From positions 3,231,001-3,295,000 of the forward strand of contig WPIO01000032.1 in NCBI GenBank assembly GCA_009760855.2: 64,000 nt of DNA. The letters are read 5' to 3'. The notes beneath the pieces were generated by a model that saw only the letters and a program-made list of their open reading frames with translations, did not search any database and was not told where the DNA came from. This DNA comes from Cristatella mucedo. Its lineage: Eukaryota; Bryozoa; Phylactolaemata; Cristatellidae. This document shows positions 13,401-28,400 of this stretch, one piece after another (position 1 is the stretch's first letter; every line of letters starts with the position of its first letter). Made by a program: the position numbers and the translations under genes.

Positions 13401-16400
13401 CTCCATCATTACTAAATTTCTTATGGAAGTTGCTCTTTTTGGTTGTCTGCTGAGTATTTTATGCATTTATTTACATTCACCAACAATAATTATTACGTAG
13501 TATGTTGAATTGACTGCTGTAATTTAATTTATAATAGTGCTTTATAACGCGTGAATTGGATCTCCCAGTCACGCCTAAATAGCTTCAGGTTTGCAAAGTT
13601 GAACATTACAAGAAGCCTAGTCAGTGTTTCATCAATTAAACAATCTTCAACTGTCAAAAGTCAACTGCTCTTTGCTCAAGCTCAATCCGCACTAACTTTT
13701 TCTGAAGAAATTAATAAGTAAACTTTACTATTTATAAAATCTCTCTTTAAAAATATATTGACCTGCGCAATGACTAGCCCTTCTAATCTAGACAGATTAT
13801 AAAATAATGCAGAAACTGGCTACAAACATACATGAGCACCTAGCCATGCAAGCGGCATAGCGCATGCTCTGTGAGTGTGTAAAAAGCAATTTCTATTGTG
13901 TTATTTCTAACTCGTCCTTACAAGCATTCCAGGATTGGTGCAGCATGGCCCACAATTTAGCATTTTCTGAACATAATCGTGGCGTCCGATACCCTTCTTC
14001 AGAATATTATATTCGTGTGCACATATGCACACCGTCAGTTGATCTCATAATCCATCAATATCATTTAAATTTTTTATTTAGTGCATGCTCTACCCCTGAG
14101 ATAAATTTTTCGGCTGCATAGTCTGTATATTTATTAGTATTAGCTTCATTCTGGTTGCATCGCTGTAGTTTCTCAAGTTTACAATGTCTACCCTTCAATT
14201 TTTGAGCTCTCGTATTTCAACATGTCTCACTAATCGTAAATACCTTTGATCTATCCACGTTCGTTGGGCTTAAGAAAATAAATCTGGCTTTTCCAAAGCC
14301 CTTAAAAAGTACATTTGATTATAAATAATAATAACACGTGTATGGCGCTCTAGGAGAACTACATCTCTTTCTAAGCACTCTGCATTTACGGTAAATGAAG
14401 TTTCGTAAGCTGCTTACTTCTTTCTGCTCTTTTTATTCATTGAACCGTACCCACTGGAAATCATGTGCACACGGTGAACTTAACGCTTGATCTTCAAATA
14501 TCTTTCTAAATTACGACTTTAACCAAGATGCGAAAAACTTTGGGCGGAGCACTTACATGGTTTTTATGACTTCGATGAGTTGAGGATGCGTCGAAAATAA
14601 GTCGAATAAGTATTCAAAAAAGTTTAGCTCATAAAATTAGCAGTTCTATAACTTTGGTTATAGTTTTCAAAAGGTTTTAATCCGTGAAAAGGCTTGACAA
14701 ACTGAGTCTTGAACCAGCAGCACTGATGCCCGACTTTCTGAACTTGGCCGCGAACGCCGAAATGCATGAAGGTCACCATTTCACCACCGGCACGTTACGT
14801 CAGAGGAACGCAAGTTTTTTTAGCAAAAATGATTAAAGCATTTCTATCATAAGCTGCTTCAAAAGACGGAAAAATTAGGCTGCAACCAACTTCCAGTGAT
14901 TTCAGTCTTTATTTAGCCATGGGTTCGCAGACTAGTTGCATGGTGCTCATGTTTCACAGCTCGGGTGGTGGGTTAGTGTCCTGAAGCAGGTGATCTTTCA
15001 TTACTCGCAAACGTCGGCATAATAGGAAGAGACTATGACTTTTCTATAGACGTATAAATAATGCTATTTAACCAGCTTTTATTTAATTTACACTACGTTC
15101 ACAGCTCCGTTTCAATGTGCCTATTGATGGAAATTCAAGGATAACAACTACATTCAATAATAAAAATATTCCCTAAGAACTGCACAAAGAAAAACCTATA
15201 AGTTTTCTCTCCTAAAAGTCTCGTGTAATGATTGTTCAATTACATATGTCTCAGACCCTTTTTTCACGGGACTTTGATAACATTGTCTTCAGTTGCGGTA
15301 TGCAGAGCTGTGGTAAGGATTTTTGTAGTGACCACCTAAGAATTTTTAATACGTGAAGATAATCATGCTGCTCTCAGACACTGACGAACCTAACCAAGAC
15401 GTCCTTACTGGAACTGACCAAAGTATGGCCGAGCGATTTGCCTTAGTAGCCACTACCTGTCTCTCTGTCTTGCAAGGCTCAAGAACATTTTTTAGCAATC
15501 GCCGCAGCTTGCGACATGCAGCTTGTGATCATTCGAAGCTTACGGGGTCTGAATTTTACTGGCGAAAGCAGATTCATCATAAAAACTTGCCAGTCAGCTG
15601 AGCAACAGTGAAGAATCAGAGAGTCAGCAAAGCTGCCCACCGGGAGCGTGAGCGTCCTCAGATCGTTGTTTTTTTCGGTGGATTTACAGAATATTTTAAG
15701 CAATTCGGTTCATTAATAAATGGGCACGAATTGTATTTGAGATGCGAGCTAACCACTTATGCATAATAGCTACTTTCAAATTGGTAAGATTTCAAAAACT
15801 ATGATGTAAAAACAGTGTCTTAGAAGCTAAAATAGATCCTTCAGCATGCATTGCTTGCGATACCAGGATAGGACAATGTTTCAGATTCTCTACTTTACCC
15901 TCTTTAGCCTATTCAAAGTTAAATTAAATTAATTGAATTGATGTATTTAAAAACTAGGTTTGTAGGTTTCAGAATTGAAAATGGTTTTGAACAGGTTTTA
16001 CAATTCCTTTTTAAAAGGATTTAAAAACCTCGTATCCATTCGGATTATGATGCTCAACTTTCTAAAACAAAAATAATCAAGGAAGTTTGTCACAATGCCG
16101 GTTGAGACTAGATGACAGAACAGCTAACTAAGTGATACGAAACTTCAGGGAGCTAAGCATTTTTACTTGAGTTAGCAACAGTAGTGCAACATTTCTATCA
16201 GGCCAGGGCTGTACAGTGCTTGAGATAGGCAGGTTTAAAAAATAGTAAGAATCCTTTGCAGCAAATGCATAGTGTCTAAAAAGAGATTGAGTTCTCTGAG
16301 GATGCTATTTCAAATGTACTATTATTACTAGTATCTGGTTTATGATCATATTTGTGTTATTGGTAATGGATTCAAAGTTATAAGAACAATGGGAGATGCA

Positions 16401-19400
16401 GGAACCACCGGGTGTTATTTATCTCTCGCAGCATTTACTTCGTTCTTTTAGTCATCCTTTGTATATGCGTGAGTGTTTTAGCTGTGCATGATATTATTAG
16501 CTATCACTTGTCGCGGTTCCTTTGCGCCAACGCAAAAATCAGTAGAAAGATTTTTTCTCAACAGCAACTGTGCAAACGAATAAGAATTATGTTTAGCTAT
16601 ATTGTAGTAACGGATAAATTACCATTCGTAAGTCATCTGCTACATAGAAAGCCCCACTTCTAATTACAGAAAAGTGGCTCAGATTACCATATTATAGAAG
16701 AAATGTTTTAATGCATTTTAGACCTGCTATAAGAGATACAGAAATACTTTTCTATCCCTATATTTATGTGATTAAAGCGGATAGAAATAGGTCTCTCTTT
16801 GCACATATATGCAAAGAATGGCATACCGATACATCTTTTATCACTAGTTAGTGTATAGCCATTCTTGCAGTTGCACTTGGTTCCTGATGGTGAGCTAACG
16901 CATCCTATTCCAGGATTTTCGCTGTTTCTTGTGGTGGAGTCGGTTAGGTTGCAGTCAAAATCTGATTTACACGCAGCTCCATATTCTGCAATAACGTCAA
17001 ATCCTTATATCAGCCATTCCATTAAGAACAACGAAAACGCTCCTTACTTTTGAAGAGAAAAACAGAACTGCATCTCTGCAAAGGGAACCGATATGTTGGA
17101 ACTCAATGGAATATATTTCCGTCTTTAACTCCACAAAGCTGCAAGGACTAAGTGGGTGTTACGCGAAAATTGTTTCTGTACAGCATTCAAAGCACAAAGT
17201 GCCTTCGGTGCTAAATTTTCCTTTACACAACTTTTTGGAATTCTGCAGCTCCTGCAGCTATCCATGCTCTGGGTGAAGAGTTACAGCACTAAGATTTTTT
17301 CAGCAGTTCTGCAGCAACTACTTACGTATACAAAATCCCGAGATTTGATCAGTGATGTAAGTACTGCTGTCACATTCACAAACACCTTTGTCGAAATTGC
17401 ATATCCAGGAATATGAGACACTTGTGCAAGCTTTGTTATTATCACATGGTAGACCAGCTAAAAGCAATAAGCACGTAAAATCATCCAGATATGTTAATAC
17501 TAGGCGAGCCAAGAAGGGTCTTGGTGTGACATCTATGGAGCTCATTTCTTGTCTACATGACAGCGTGCATGAACTGAAAAAATCTTCAGGTTCAAGTCCT
17601 AGCCGATCTTAAATCTTCAAGCGCTAAATGTCCGTTTGCTCTTTACCTGGGCTCGGTGCACAATCTTCATCATACAATCCGTCGCCGTCCTCATCTTCAA
17701 AAAGGTATGCATGACTAATGTGCAACCACAAGAAATCGCTCAAGGTTAATTTGAATATTTACGCCTATCAAAATATGCTGATTAAAACATTTCTAATGCT
17801 CCAGAATATTGATTAAGGAATAATTAATTTCTCAGAAAGATTATCTCCACAGTTTATGTGTACATATTAAATAACGCACTGGTCGAAATTTTTTGCAAGA
17901 TAAGTTAACTGGTCTGTCGCTGCTCATTGCACTTTGTCAGATAGAAACGCGATTATGGAAACTTGTTAGGATTATGGAGGATTGTGGAGACTTGGCAGAA
18001 GTTGCCAGATTTTTCTGGTCTAGTGTGGACTTCCTAATGAGATTCCGAAAAAGAATTAATTGTGGAATGCCGTAAAAAACCTAAGGCTAACCACCTATTT
18101 ATTCTGTGAGTTGTGCGGGACAGTGGAAATTGTGTTACGCTTAGATGAACAATAAATATGTGGTCTATACGGCTAGTATTCTTCGTAACCTGAGAAATAG
18201 ACCTTCGAGATTACGTCTTTTATGGAAGATTGAAGGTGGGTATCGATGGCAAAGCAAGGACCATAAGAAGATCAGTCCGGATGTTATTCAGGGGAGAACT
18301 GTCTGATGATACTAATAATGATAATAATAATAATAATAATGCATTTTTAAAACACCTCCAGAGAACTTAATCTCTTTTTAAGTACTTCACGTATGTTGCA
18401 AATAAAGCATAATCGCAATCTTCCTTACTGAAAAGAAAAGCAAAAAATGAGCCTGCAAGAGTGCCACAAATATCGCTCAAAATGTGTTGGCCAAGGATGG
18501 ATCAAGTAAATGAAAAGGAAGCCTGAGGAATTATTAGTGATAGTATGCACAGTTTCTCCACGCTTGAGCACATAAAGAAAAATTTAATGTGTACAATGCT
18601 GGTATGTACATGTGGTATGGTCGTATGTGTATGGTATGGTATACATCATGGTATGCACATATGCTGGTCGATTCTTAGAGTCGCTTTAAGGGTTAATGTC
18701 AATAAACTACTGCAAGGACTGGCCCAGCGATCGAATACCTGTTTAGGGTGCATTTTAAAAGATACAAATTTTAAAATGATCTGAATTTTTTACTTTTTTT
18801 GAGTTAACCTTCGTTTCAGTTAATTTAAAATAACTAAAACATTAATATTTCTTCGGAGCTTTAAACTTTACTGTAGTCAGCAGCTGAGGCTTTCTTCTTT
18901 TTTGAACATGGTTTAGGAGCTTAATCACTAGGCTCCGACAAGATCTATAGATTTATAATTCCGCATAATATTAAATTATGTAGGCTATTGTTTGCACATA
19001 GTATAATTTCCCTCTGATTTCCACGCTGAAAAGCTTTATTTTAGTATATAAGTATAATCTTTGGTCAAAATAGGTCGGTTTCACTCGTGCCTCCGGTTTC
19101 GGAGGCCATTGGGGCTAAAAAAAATTATGTGAATCTGATTCTGACTCTATTCTCGAGTTTAATTTATTCGTTACTCAAGACCATTCAAAATGTATAAGAC
19201 TGTCTTTGAGCAAAGCAGCGAGATACATAAAAAAGCGTTCAAGACTCGTCTTTCTGCTATGGGGCTATACTTTTGATACCCCTTAGACAAGTGAACAAGT
19301 GTTTTTTTACTTCAGTTATTGGCTTTCTGGTAAAATAACCTTCACCAAGCACCAAGCCCGTTCTTACAAGCTTCTCAAAAGGAAACATCGCCTATTTATT

Positions 19401-22400
19401 AAGCGCTGGGCTCGAGCTACCATTTGAGATTAATCATGCTTACAATGGCGGGTGGTGAAGAGAGATCGGCTATTGATTGGTTCAACCTGACATTTGGCGG
19501 CCAATCGCGGCAGGGTAACTGAGGGTGTTTTTAGATGTAAACTTGCAGAGAGCCTTAACAAAGAACCTCAGCAAAAACGTCTCGTTAGCCAGGGCTGAGA
19601 CATCTTTTTCACTGGCATGGTTTTTTATTTATTAGTGCCATCAGCAGTCTGAAAGAATCGTTTGTTTTTTTGGAGATTCAAGACCTATTGTTAAGAATAT
19701 GCTAGACCGAAATCAAGCTGTTCAGTGTTAGAACAATAAGACCAATCTTCAGCCAAGACTTTGCTTGAAATTTTCACGCGAGCCGCTTCATGCCATGCAG
19801 CAATAATAAAATTCGCACAACCTGGGCTCAGCTTAAAAATCGTTGAGCATTCGTGCATTTACCCAACGTGAAGCAGGAGCTAAGCTACAAAGCTAATAAG
19901 CATTATTTAAACTTAAGAATCGAGACTATAAAATGCAACGCCTTTCCCATGTCAAGCACTTTTTGAGTAATCACTATAAAGATACTTGTCCGCGGAGCAC
20001 CTGAAATCTTTCAATTAGATTACCATTGAGGGCGTATGACCCATAGCAAAACTCTTCATTTACTAGACCGTCGCAGTCATTGTCTAAGTCATCTCCGGCC
20101 AGTGGGTCCGGTTGAGTAGCTTGTCTCACGCATGGCTACAAAACAATACAGACTAGTTCTTTCGAAAAGCGAATAGACAGTGCAGTCTCAAATTTTCGTA
20201 GCAGTTAATATAGCAATTCTTGAGATAATGTTCATGCTGCTCTTCTTTTTTATAGAGCTAAATGCATATTAAAGTGTTTTAATAACTCATATTGCTTGAA
20301 ATAATATTTTATAAGTATCATCCTATTGTATAAGCATCGCAAAATCATGGAAAGAAGTATGACTATGTATTATATTTTATTAAGATTATATAGCATAATA
20401 TATATAGTATGATTCTTCTCGATGCGGTTTTTCCGGCAACTAAAATCCTTTGACCCTCATTTTTTTAATATCAAACGTGAAGCTTACTTTGATCCTGATT
20501 CGACTATAATATGACACTTTTTCTGTTTTTTCAGATTATGGAAATGCAAGAACATTTTAATCATTACCATCGGTTGCTTAATCAGTTTCGAGCTAGCACT
20601 CTGAGGAATGCCTAATAATCCTTATAACTAAAAATATAACATTAACAATATCTTTTTTGCTAATTTGTAACAAATCAATTGCAAGCAATAATACTGAGCC
20701 CGACATACCAGGTTGATTGGCCACCAGCGAGCTCCAGTGACTGAGTAATGTCCGTCTTGGTCTTGGGCGCTGTAGCCGTAGGCTGCAAATTGAACGTATG
20801 GTAATCGGTGGCGTATCCGAAATATCTGCAATGTTTGGCCTAATACTTTAAATTAGTTGCAGCCTCTCAAGGCGCGTGGATCGAGGCAGTAGATTGGCTT
20901 GTCAGCGTGCTTACCATCGGCATAGCACCAGGTGCCCCAGTTACAGGAAAGCTGTCTGCTAATCTTCTTAGGACGTACGAGCCATAGCTTGATGCCTGGA
21001 TATTAGAAGCGTAAGTAGACTGCTTGTAGGTGACGTTCATACCATTTGCAATGAGCTTTTGAATGCTCACTTCGTTTACAATAAGTCCGTCTTTCAGTTT
21101 GTCCTTCAGGACGATTAGGCAGTGTGTATACGCTAAGTCACTGGCCATGTCTGGATGACCAAATATTGCAAACGTCGCAAAACTCCTGCAGTGAAACTTC
21201 TCAGAATGTCATGTCAAATACGCATTGGCTAGCATCATGCAAGTACTCTGGTGAGCATTGAAGGTCTTGTAGAGCTTTGTCTCTAACATTGGCTTACACA
21301 ATTACGCTCAATTTCAACAAAACTATTCATTTCTGCCTCCTTTTTCAATGTACTTTCCTTGTGCAAGCAATCGGGTTAATAGAATGAACCAGTCACTGTA
21401 ATCAAAATACGATCCGAAGGCCTATTTCATATTGATATTGGACACGTCGTATACCAGTTAAATTGAGCATGAGATAAACTTCTGCCCCATTTACAAAAAA
21501 AAAGCATTTCTACAGGCATTTGGAGACACGGGCATGTCAAGCTAATAAAAATACCTGCAGTCTTCTCCACTCAGCTGCTGTGTTTAGTTAACATGTATTT
21601 TGTAGTGCATTTGCAAGTACCTCTGGCACTAACCTTTACAAATGCAAAAAGGCTTGATTGGTGTCACTCTGTTTTGTGCTAACATCAATGTTCGACCTAA
21701 TCCGGAACCAAAATGATGGAGTATGCCCTCCGCCCCATTAAAGCTACCCTGGTATCGGTAAAGTTACCGAGATCCCAAATTTCGTCAATCTTGGCTCACT
21801 TTAAGTCTGCATTAAGACACCTTCTATTGAAGATAGCATTGCTTAGTTACAGCTGCAATACCAGACTGTTGCCAGATACTTTTAAACACCAAAAACGTGT
21901 ATCATGCTTTAAAGCATATTCTGTTACTCCGCTTGAGTAGATATGCACTACATTTATAAATTTGTTTATCTGTTGCACTCACTAGCAGCCGATCAATAGA
22001 CCAGCTTCAATCCCAATGCCAATCTCGATTGCGAAGGTTTTACATAAGTGCAGAGGGGTCCCGCCTTACGAAGGCCGTGGGTAAGGAACAATCCAATTTA
22101 GGAACACTGTGGCTGGCCAGAAAATTACTCATCTAGGGACCTGGCTTTCGGTTTATGAAGGTTATGAACCGAATTCACTGAGATTTTAATGGACTTCACA
22201 AGTACTCCGACTTCAGAAAGCCTTTGAGTTGATCAATTATCACTGTTTTCCAAATTAGCACTTCCAGGTAAACGAATATACGCCAATGTATTGTGCACTA
22301 AATCAATCCTCGAAGGTGCTAACATGGTGTCATTACACTGCAAGGGTCGGGTGTAGGTTAGGTAATACCTCAGCCAGCAATGAGTGACGAAAGCTCATGA

Positions 22401-25400
22401 GTAGAAACAACATAGAAAACGGAATACCCACAAGGATTTCTTTGCAAGACTTCTCTCTGAGATTCGACTGCTGACCATAAAAGCTACCGGGCCTAGCCAT
22501 TCCTTCTGACTGAGCAAACAGCGCTTGTTCGTTCAAGTCCCCAGAATTTCAATCTACATTACTTTAAACGTTCGTAAGCGTTTGTTATATTTATTTAATG
22601 GAGAAGGAATTTATGATGTGCGCGGAACTAACTACTATAATCCGCTACCAATTCGGATTACGAGTTATTCGGGCAAAAATTCAAGTCCAAAAACGAATTA
22701 CGTCCGTAGCTAGGGATTGCACTGCATATATGAGATCTGTGCAAGCTGTAACACCTCTAATTAGCACAACAACGCAAGCCTCAACGCATTAAAACAAATC
22801 AGACGATCCAATGAGTCATTAGTGTGACGTTTTTTGAGTGCACTTTCCTCAGCCTAAGATGGGTTACGCAAAGTAGCAAAACACGGACTCTATTAGATAC
22901 GGATTGAAACTGCCTGAGAGAACTGAATCATTTGCTGGGATTTTTGAATTTGCTGGAAAAGACGCGGTTGAATTAGTTAGTTAAAGCGTGCTCAGCGTCG
23001 GCACGAGTAAGCTCACATAGGGCAACTCAGACCGACAAAGGCAGTGTCAGCAGGCGTAGGCATACCAAGGTTAATTAGCAAAAGCAGAGCAAAAATGTTC
23101 TGAGGATCAGGGTAGTTGATCAGGATCAAATGATCTGGGTTTTTAGCTTCTTTCTTAGATTAGTCAAGTCGGAATTTTTTTGATGTCAGTTGGTAGTGAG
23201 TTTCAGGCTTTCAGAGCATACGAACTGAAGACGCGGTTTTCAAAAGATGCGAGTAGTGGTGGAGCCAAGGGCAGGAGTCATTAGCCGTTCTCAGGGGCCA
23301 GAGACCTGGGCCTTCTATTTCTTACATCCCCCAACAGTCACCAACGACAAAATGATGTATCCCTCGATGAGCATCCGCCCAGCTCATGTCGAATAAACAC
23401 TTCGTTTTTTTGCTATGACTATTCCTTACTTGTAGGTATGGTTCACATAAAAAAATATTCGGGTATTGCCCCTACATAAATATTTTTCAGGTCTTGCCCC
23501 TCTGGGTGCAAATATATGATCAGCGATTGTATATGAGGTTGCTTAGAGGCACAGCTAAACGACTTAATTCAGAAAAACGGGCGATACTGTGCGTAGCTTC
23601 ATTGGGAAGTATTTCGGATATCTATGCCGGAGCGAGAGAGTCAAGGGACCTAAAATAAAACGTTGAAATATCGTCGAAGTCGAGAAGCTGTTTTATCGAA
23701 ATCCAGTGCAGGCACAGATGAGTTTAATGTGGAAGTTGTTACTTTCACAACAGACAATCCTAGCTGCAGGCTTTTGCACCACCTGTAAGCGTCTTACTGC
23801 AAAGGCCAACACCTTCGAGTAGTGAACTACATGAATTTAGAGTAAATTTTTGCCAACGCGTAGGACCAGCATGGCTGTGGCGTCCCTGTGTAAGCAGGCC
23901 CAAATTTTTGCAATGATTTGAAGGTGAAAGTAAGGATATTTGATTATGGAGTTAGCGTCTTTATCTACTAAAACGTCCCTTTGGAACACGATAACCAGAC
24001 TTTGTGCAGACGCTACCTATGCTACTAAGATGTGCTGCCCTAGCCTATTTTTAGGGCTAGGCTTTATCATTCTAAAGAACCATTAGTTGTTCATAAACAG
24101 CAAGCTTCTTTAATCGTCATTCAATTCGCGGAGCTTTTTTTTAATCCAAGTGCGAGTGCCAGCACTACATGTTGCAAAGTATTTAGACATACTTCAAGGT
24201 AGAGGGCAACCAAAGCACGGGTACAAATGTGCGAAAACGGCATAAAAACTAAAGGGGCTTTTCTTCACGATTAAATTGAAAACTCAAGAGGGATAGAATA
24301 AGTTGTGAAAATTAGTTAACGAAGCAGATCACGGCGGGGTGGGCACTTCGTGCTCTAGAGACTCCCGGATGGCTGCTGCCCAGTATTTTCAAAGCTCTTA
24401 AATTTCCAGCTGCAATAGGACCTAAAGCATTGCAGTGTTAATACCCAGGCTAAAGCATAGGCTCAAAAAACGGATTTGGGCATCAATCATTTCAAACGCT
24501 GATAAGAGATCCAACACAATTAGGAGATGTACTCTACCTAAGTCAGCCTTCCTCATAAAATCTTTATTCAATCGCAGCGGTGCTGACTTTGACGGTGAGG
24601 TCTTGCCGAACGGAAAATTGAGCGGAATTGGCATGGCAGCTATTTTTTTCTTACAGCATTTATGTCAATGTTAGTAGGTTTTCGCAATTCTCACATGATT
24701 TTAGATAAAGTCATAAACTTGCGTTTCAAATAAAACCTGGATATGCTTAAATATTAATATTTGTTTTATAATAATATTAACTATAATCCTAAAGTTCTAT
24801 GGAAATATCAGATAGAGTGCGTGACCTCTGATATTAGTAGGTCCGAGCACGTGAAACAAAAGAGAGAATGAATCGGCCATATTGCACAAAGTTCAGCTAT
24901 AAAGAGTCATCCTGGTCATTGAAATGGATGCTAGTACCCTCAAGTACAAGGAAATTAAGATTTCTGGGACACTGATGAGAAAGGCTGCCATAGAAACATG
25001 AAATTAAGCATTAATTAGTAAGTGGATAGCGATAGATGACTACCACCATAATCAGCTTGATGTTGGAGCGACTCAGTACAAGAGATTCGAAAGGCTGATT
25101 CCAAGCGACGGTAAGGGACTTTAAATTAAGGAAGGAGCAAGAGACAACGGTCTGCTCTCCCATCAGTTTTCACTGACGTTGGGGTGTGGAAGAAGGAAAA
25201 GCGTGTATGAGCGGCAACGCTACCGGTCAGGTGGTGAGTCGATTTTTTCTAAGTATTGGTCTCAGCAGACAATAACTGCATCGTCGGGAGTCATTTGAAC
25301 GACCGATTACTAGGTGCTTGTTGCACACGGAAAGCTCATAATGTAAACAAACTTTATGGGTGGCCTAGCTTGGTATGGATCTGGTGACCACTGCTTTAGT

Positions 25401-28400
25401 GTGATACATTGCAATGCTTGAGGCTCGAGATTATTCACGAAATATATGTAAATGCACCCTTGTCCCCACTTTTGCTTTAAACTGGACTTCAAGCGAGAGA
25501 GCAAACTGACTTCACCTGATAAAACAAAAATTATTTGAAAATCATCACTGAATCCGAAGGACATTCATGGATTCATGGAGCAGGATGGAAGTAGCAGCTC
25601 CGGACGGTTACAAATGATGTGACACAGTCTGCAACACGTAAGAAGACGTCTTTGCGTAAGAACTGTGGAGGTGAGTACCACAGTCTAGGACCTGCAAAGC
25701 AAAAGCTTCTTTCGCCAACAGCCTTTAAGTGGGAATTTGTAACAACTATATATTTTCTTTAGACGACCTGGGGGCACTAGGAGGCTGAAACTGGTGGATC
25801 AGTAATGCTAGGTATGAAGAAGCCAAGTAAGTGATCGCTGGTCTCTTGGTTCAGAATCGGATGTTTGCTCTGTATTCATTGGTTTACCAGGTAGCCATTG
25901 GAGCTCCTTCAGCAAAGGAGGTACGTGGCTGAACCTGGTAGAAGAAATGGTATCCAGGGGATATATTTGAACAACAATAGCAGAAAGAAAATAATAAAGA
26001 TGATACATTTGATATATAGCGCCCTCAGAGAACTCAATCTCTTTCTAGGTACTTTACATATGCTGCAAAGGAAGCAATGGGTATACAAGATTGTACCGAA
26101 GAATACCATGGCCAAAACTAGTCCGTGCACTTGCCATATCACGTCGAAACTTCTGTAAATAGTTAATTACCACTTCTTCTGCCAGCGAAAAAGATGCTTA
26201 GGGTTAGTGCAAAACTCTACAGACCGGTATGAATGCGATCCAAGTCTTAGCTATTGCACGATCTCACTTCCCTTTAACATGCACCAGTCAGCCACCAGGT
26301 AGCCTATCGACTTCAAGATTGTATTGCTCACTTTCAGGTCACTCTGTTCTCAAGCTCTAGCCTAGCCATCGAAAATATTTCTTAATAAGCTTTCTCGTCG
26401 TACCATCCGCTCTTTATACTCAGCAGCTTAGCCTTGCCTCTAACCTACATCAAATTCTTTTGATACTGCGCCTTCGTTTCTTAAGTTCCTAAAGCCTGGA
26501 ACTCACTCCTGACTGACTTCACGACATCATCTGACTTGTGACATTTAAAAAGAAACTAAAAATCTACGCGTTCCTCACAGCTTTACTTTCGTCTGTGTGA
26601 ATTCCTATGTGTGCTTATGGGGGCTGAAAATGTGTAAGTTTCCACCAGCAAACCAAATGACTTTCGACATATTTGCTTTCCAGCCTACGCGAATTGCCTA
26701 GAAAGATTTATTTATTTTGAATGTTAATCCAGTGTCACTATTATTATTATTATTATTTCGAATTATTCAAGCGCACGAATTTCGCTTTGAATATTGGCTG
26801 TTGGGCTCAATTTGATTTTGATGACGTTTTAAATTTTCAATACGAGAAATTGGATGACTCTTTATCAGCACATTAGCCGCCGTACTCACGTAAAGTGGCT
26901 AATAGAGACGGCGATAACCATGGCAGCATCATACGGATCATTCGAAGCCCATGCCGGCCCCATCAATTTCAGATCTGGTACATAGGCTCCCCAATATTCA
27001 GGTAAATGGAAGTATTTATGGTCGGAACCTGACGAGATGGCTATCACCATTATTGGTTTGTCAGCGCTCAGCCAGTCACGTTCATTTATGTGGCCTCTCG
27101 ATTCGTCGTGAAAGAAGCCAGATAGTTTTCTAACTGGCACGCCTGCTGCAAGAGTTTCCGCAGTGGTCGATTTCGATGTAGAATTCCATATTCTGAGCTG
27201 TTAGAAACGATAACATGGCATAGAAATCTGGAAGTGGCTTCTCGAAATCATATCATTGGGAGATAGCGATACTCCAGCACTTTGAACTAGCCAAAAATGA
27301 TGGGCGTGAAGCTTCTGCAAAAGCATTCCTACTTCTGATTGGTTTATGCAAGTTCCTTTTCCGTGCACCCACAACAGCCTCATCGGCACTGTAAGACGCG
27401 GGCCTAAATAAATTATCTCATAAAAATCTTTTGCATATAACAGCCTGAATAAATAAAACAGGCACTTTCCCACCTTAAATTTAAGTTCACCTGATATTAT
27501 TAATTCTTGGAAGCTCTTTAGAATCTGTCAATTAGGTAGACCTTTGAATTATTTCTCTTGCAGGAATGGCTGTATATTCAATTTAATTTATAGGGTAGGA
27601 TCGCCCTTACTCTTTAAAATTAGACCATAATAATTATGCTGAATCGAGGAGGATTATAGAGAATTATTAAATTCAAAGATTTTTTAAATAACTGAATTGA
27701 ATAGGTACACATGCTTGAATTGGTTTGATATAGTAACTTTTAAAAGAAATTAAGTCAGCCAATTTATTTCTCACGCATGTAAATTCGCTTACAAATATCT
27801 ATCTTTATAAATAAAGTTGCATTGGTCTATTAAGATTTTTTAGCTAGAAGAATTTGTTGAAACTCTGTTGGTGATACCAATAATAATAATAAAGAACTTA
27901 GATACGCAAGCGGCCATAAGTTTTGCCACACCCACTCTAACTATGGGTGTTTGGTCAATTATTGCTGTAGATAGCTCTAAAGTTCTCCCGGAGCATCCAA
28001 ACAAATAGAATTTATGGAAAAGTAAAAAAAAGTCCAACACACAATTGTTTTAGCATGAACACAGCAGCATGTGCAGTAGAAACTCTAAATCTAGTAGGAT
28101 GTGGCCCCTCCCCGATGAACGACCACTTCCACTATTCGGGCTGGCATGACTCGACGAGTTTGAGTGTTACGTCGGATGCCATACCGCTTGCAATTTGTCT
28201 CATAATTTGGCCGGCGACCTTATGCTAGTGTGTAGAGCTCTTGGCTGACGGTGAACCTTGTTCCGCCAATGTTCAATCGCTGAATCTCGTCTCACAGATG
28301 TCCGGGCTCTAACTCGGCCACTGCAAGCGTGAGAAATGAGGGAGATTGTCTATAATCTGCTGCACAACTTTTGCTGTATTTTTCAGATCTTTGTCGTGTT

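Larger units (their letters stand above)
13312..16826. other. Intron 13, 3.5 kb with two LINE tails
   Basis: Apart from the tails at 14319-14392 and 16250-16332 I see only short frames that are not protein-like. A stretch at 14690-14770 has a tRNA box-B-like word on the minus strand (ggttcaagactc), but no clear box A. Confidence 0.45.

Noticed and set aside
14690-14770. Possible tRNA-type SINE on the minus strand
   Set aside because: A box-B-like word is present, but box A and the tail are not convincing.
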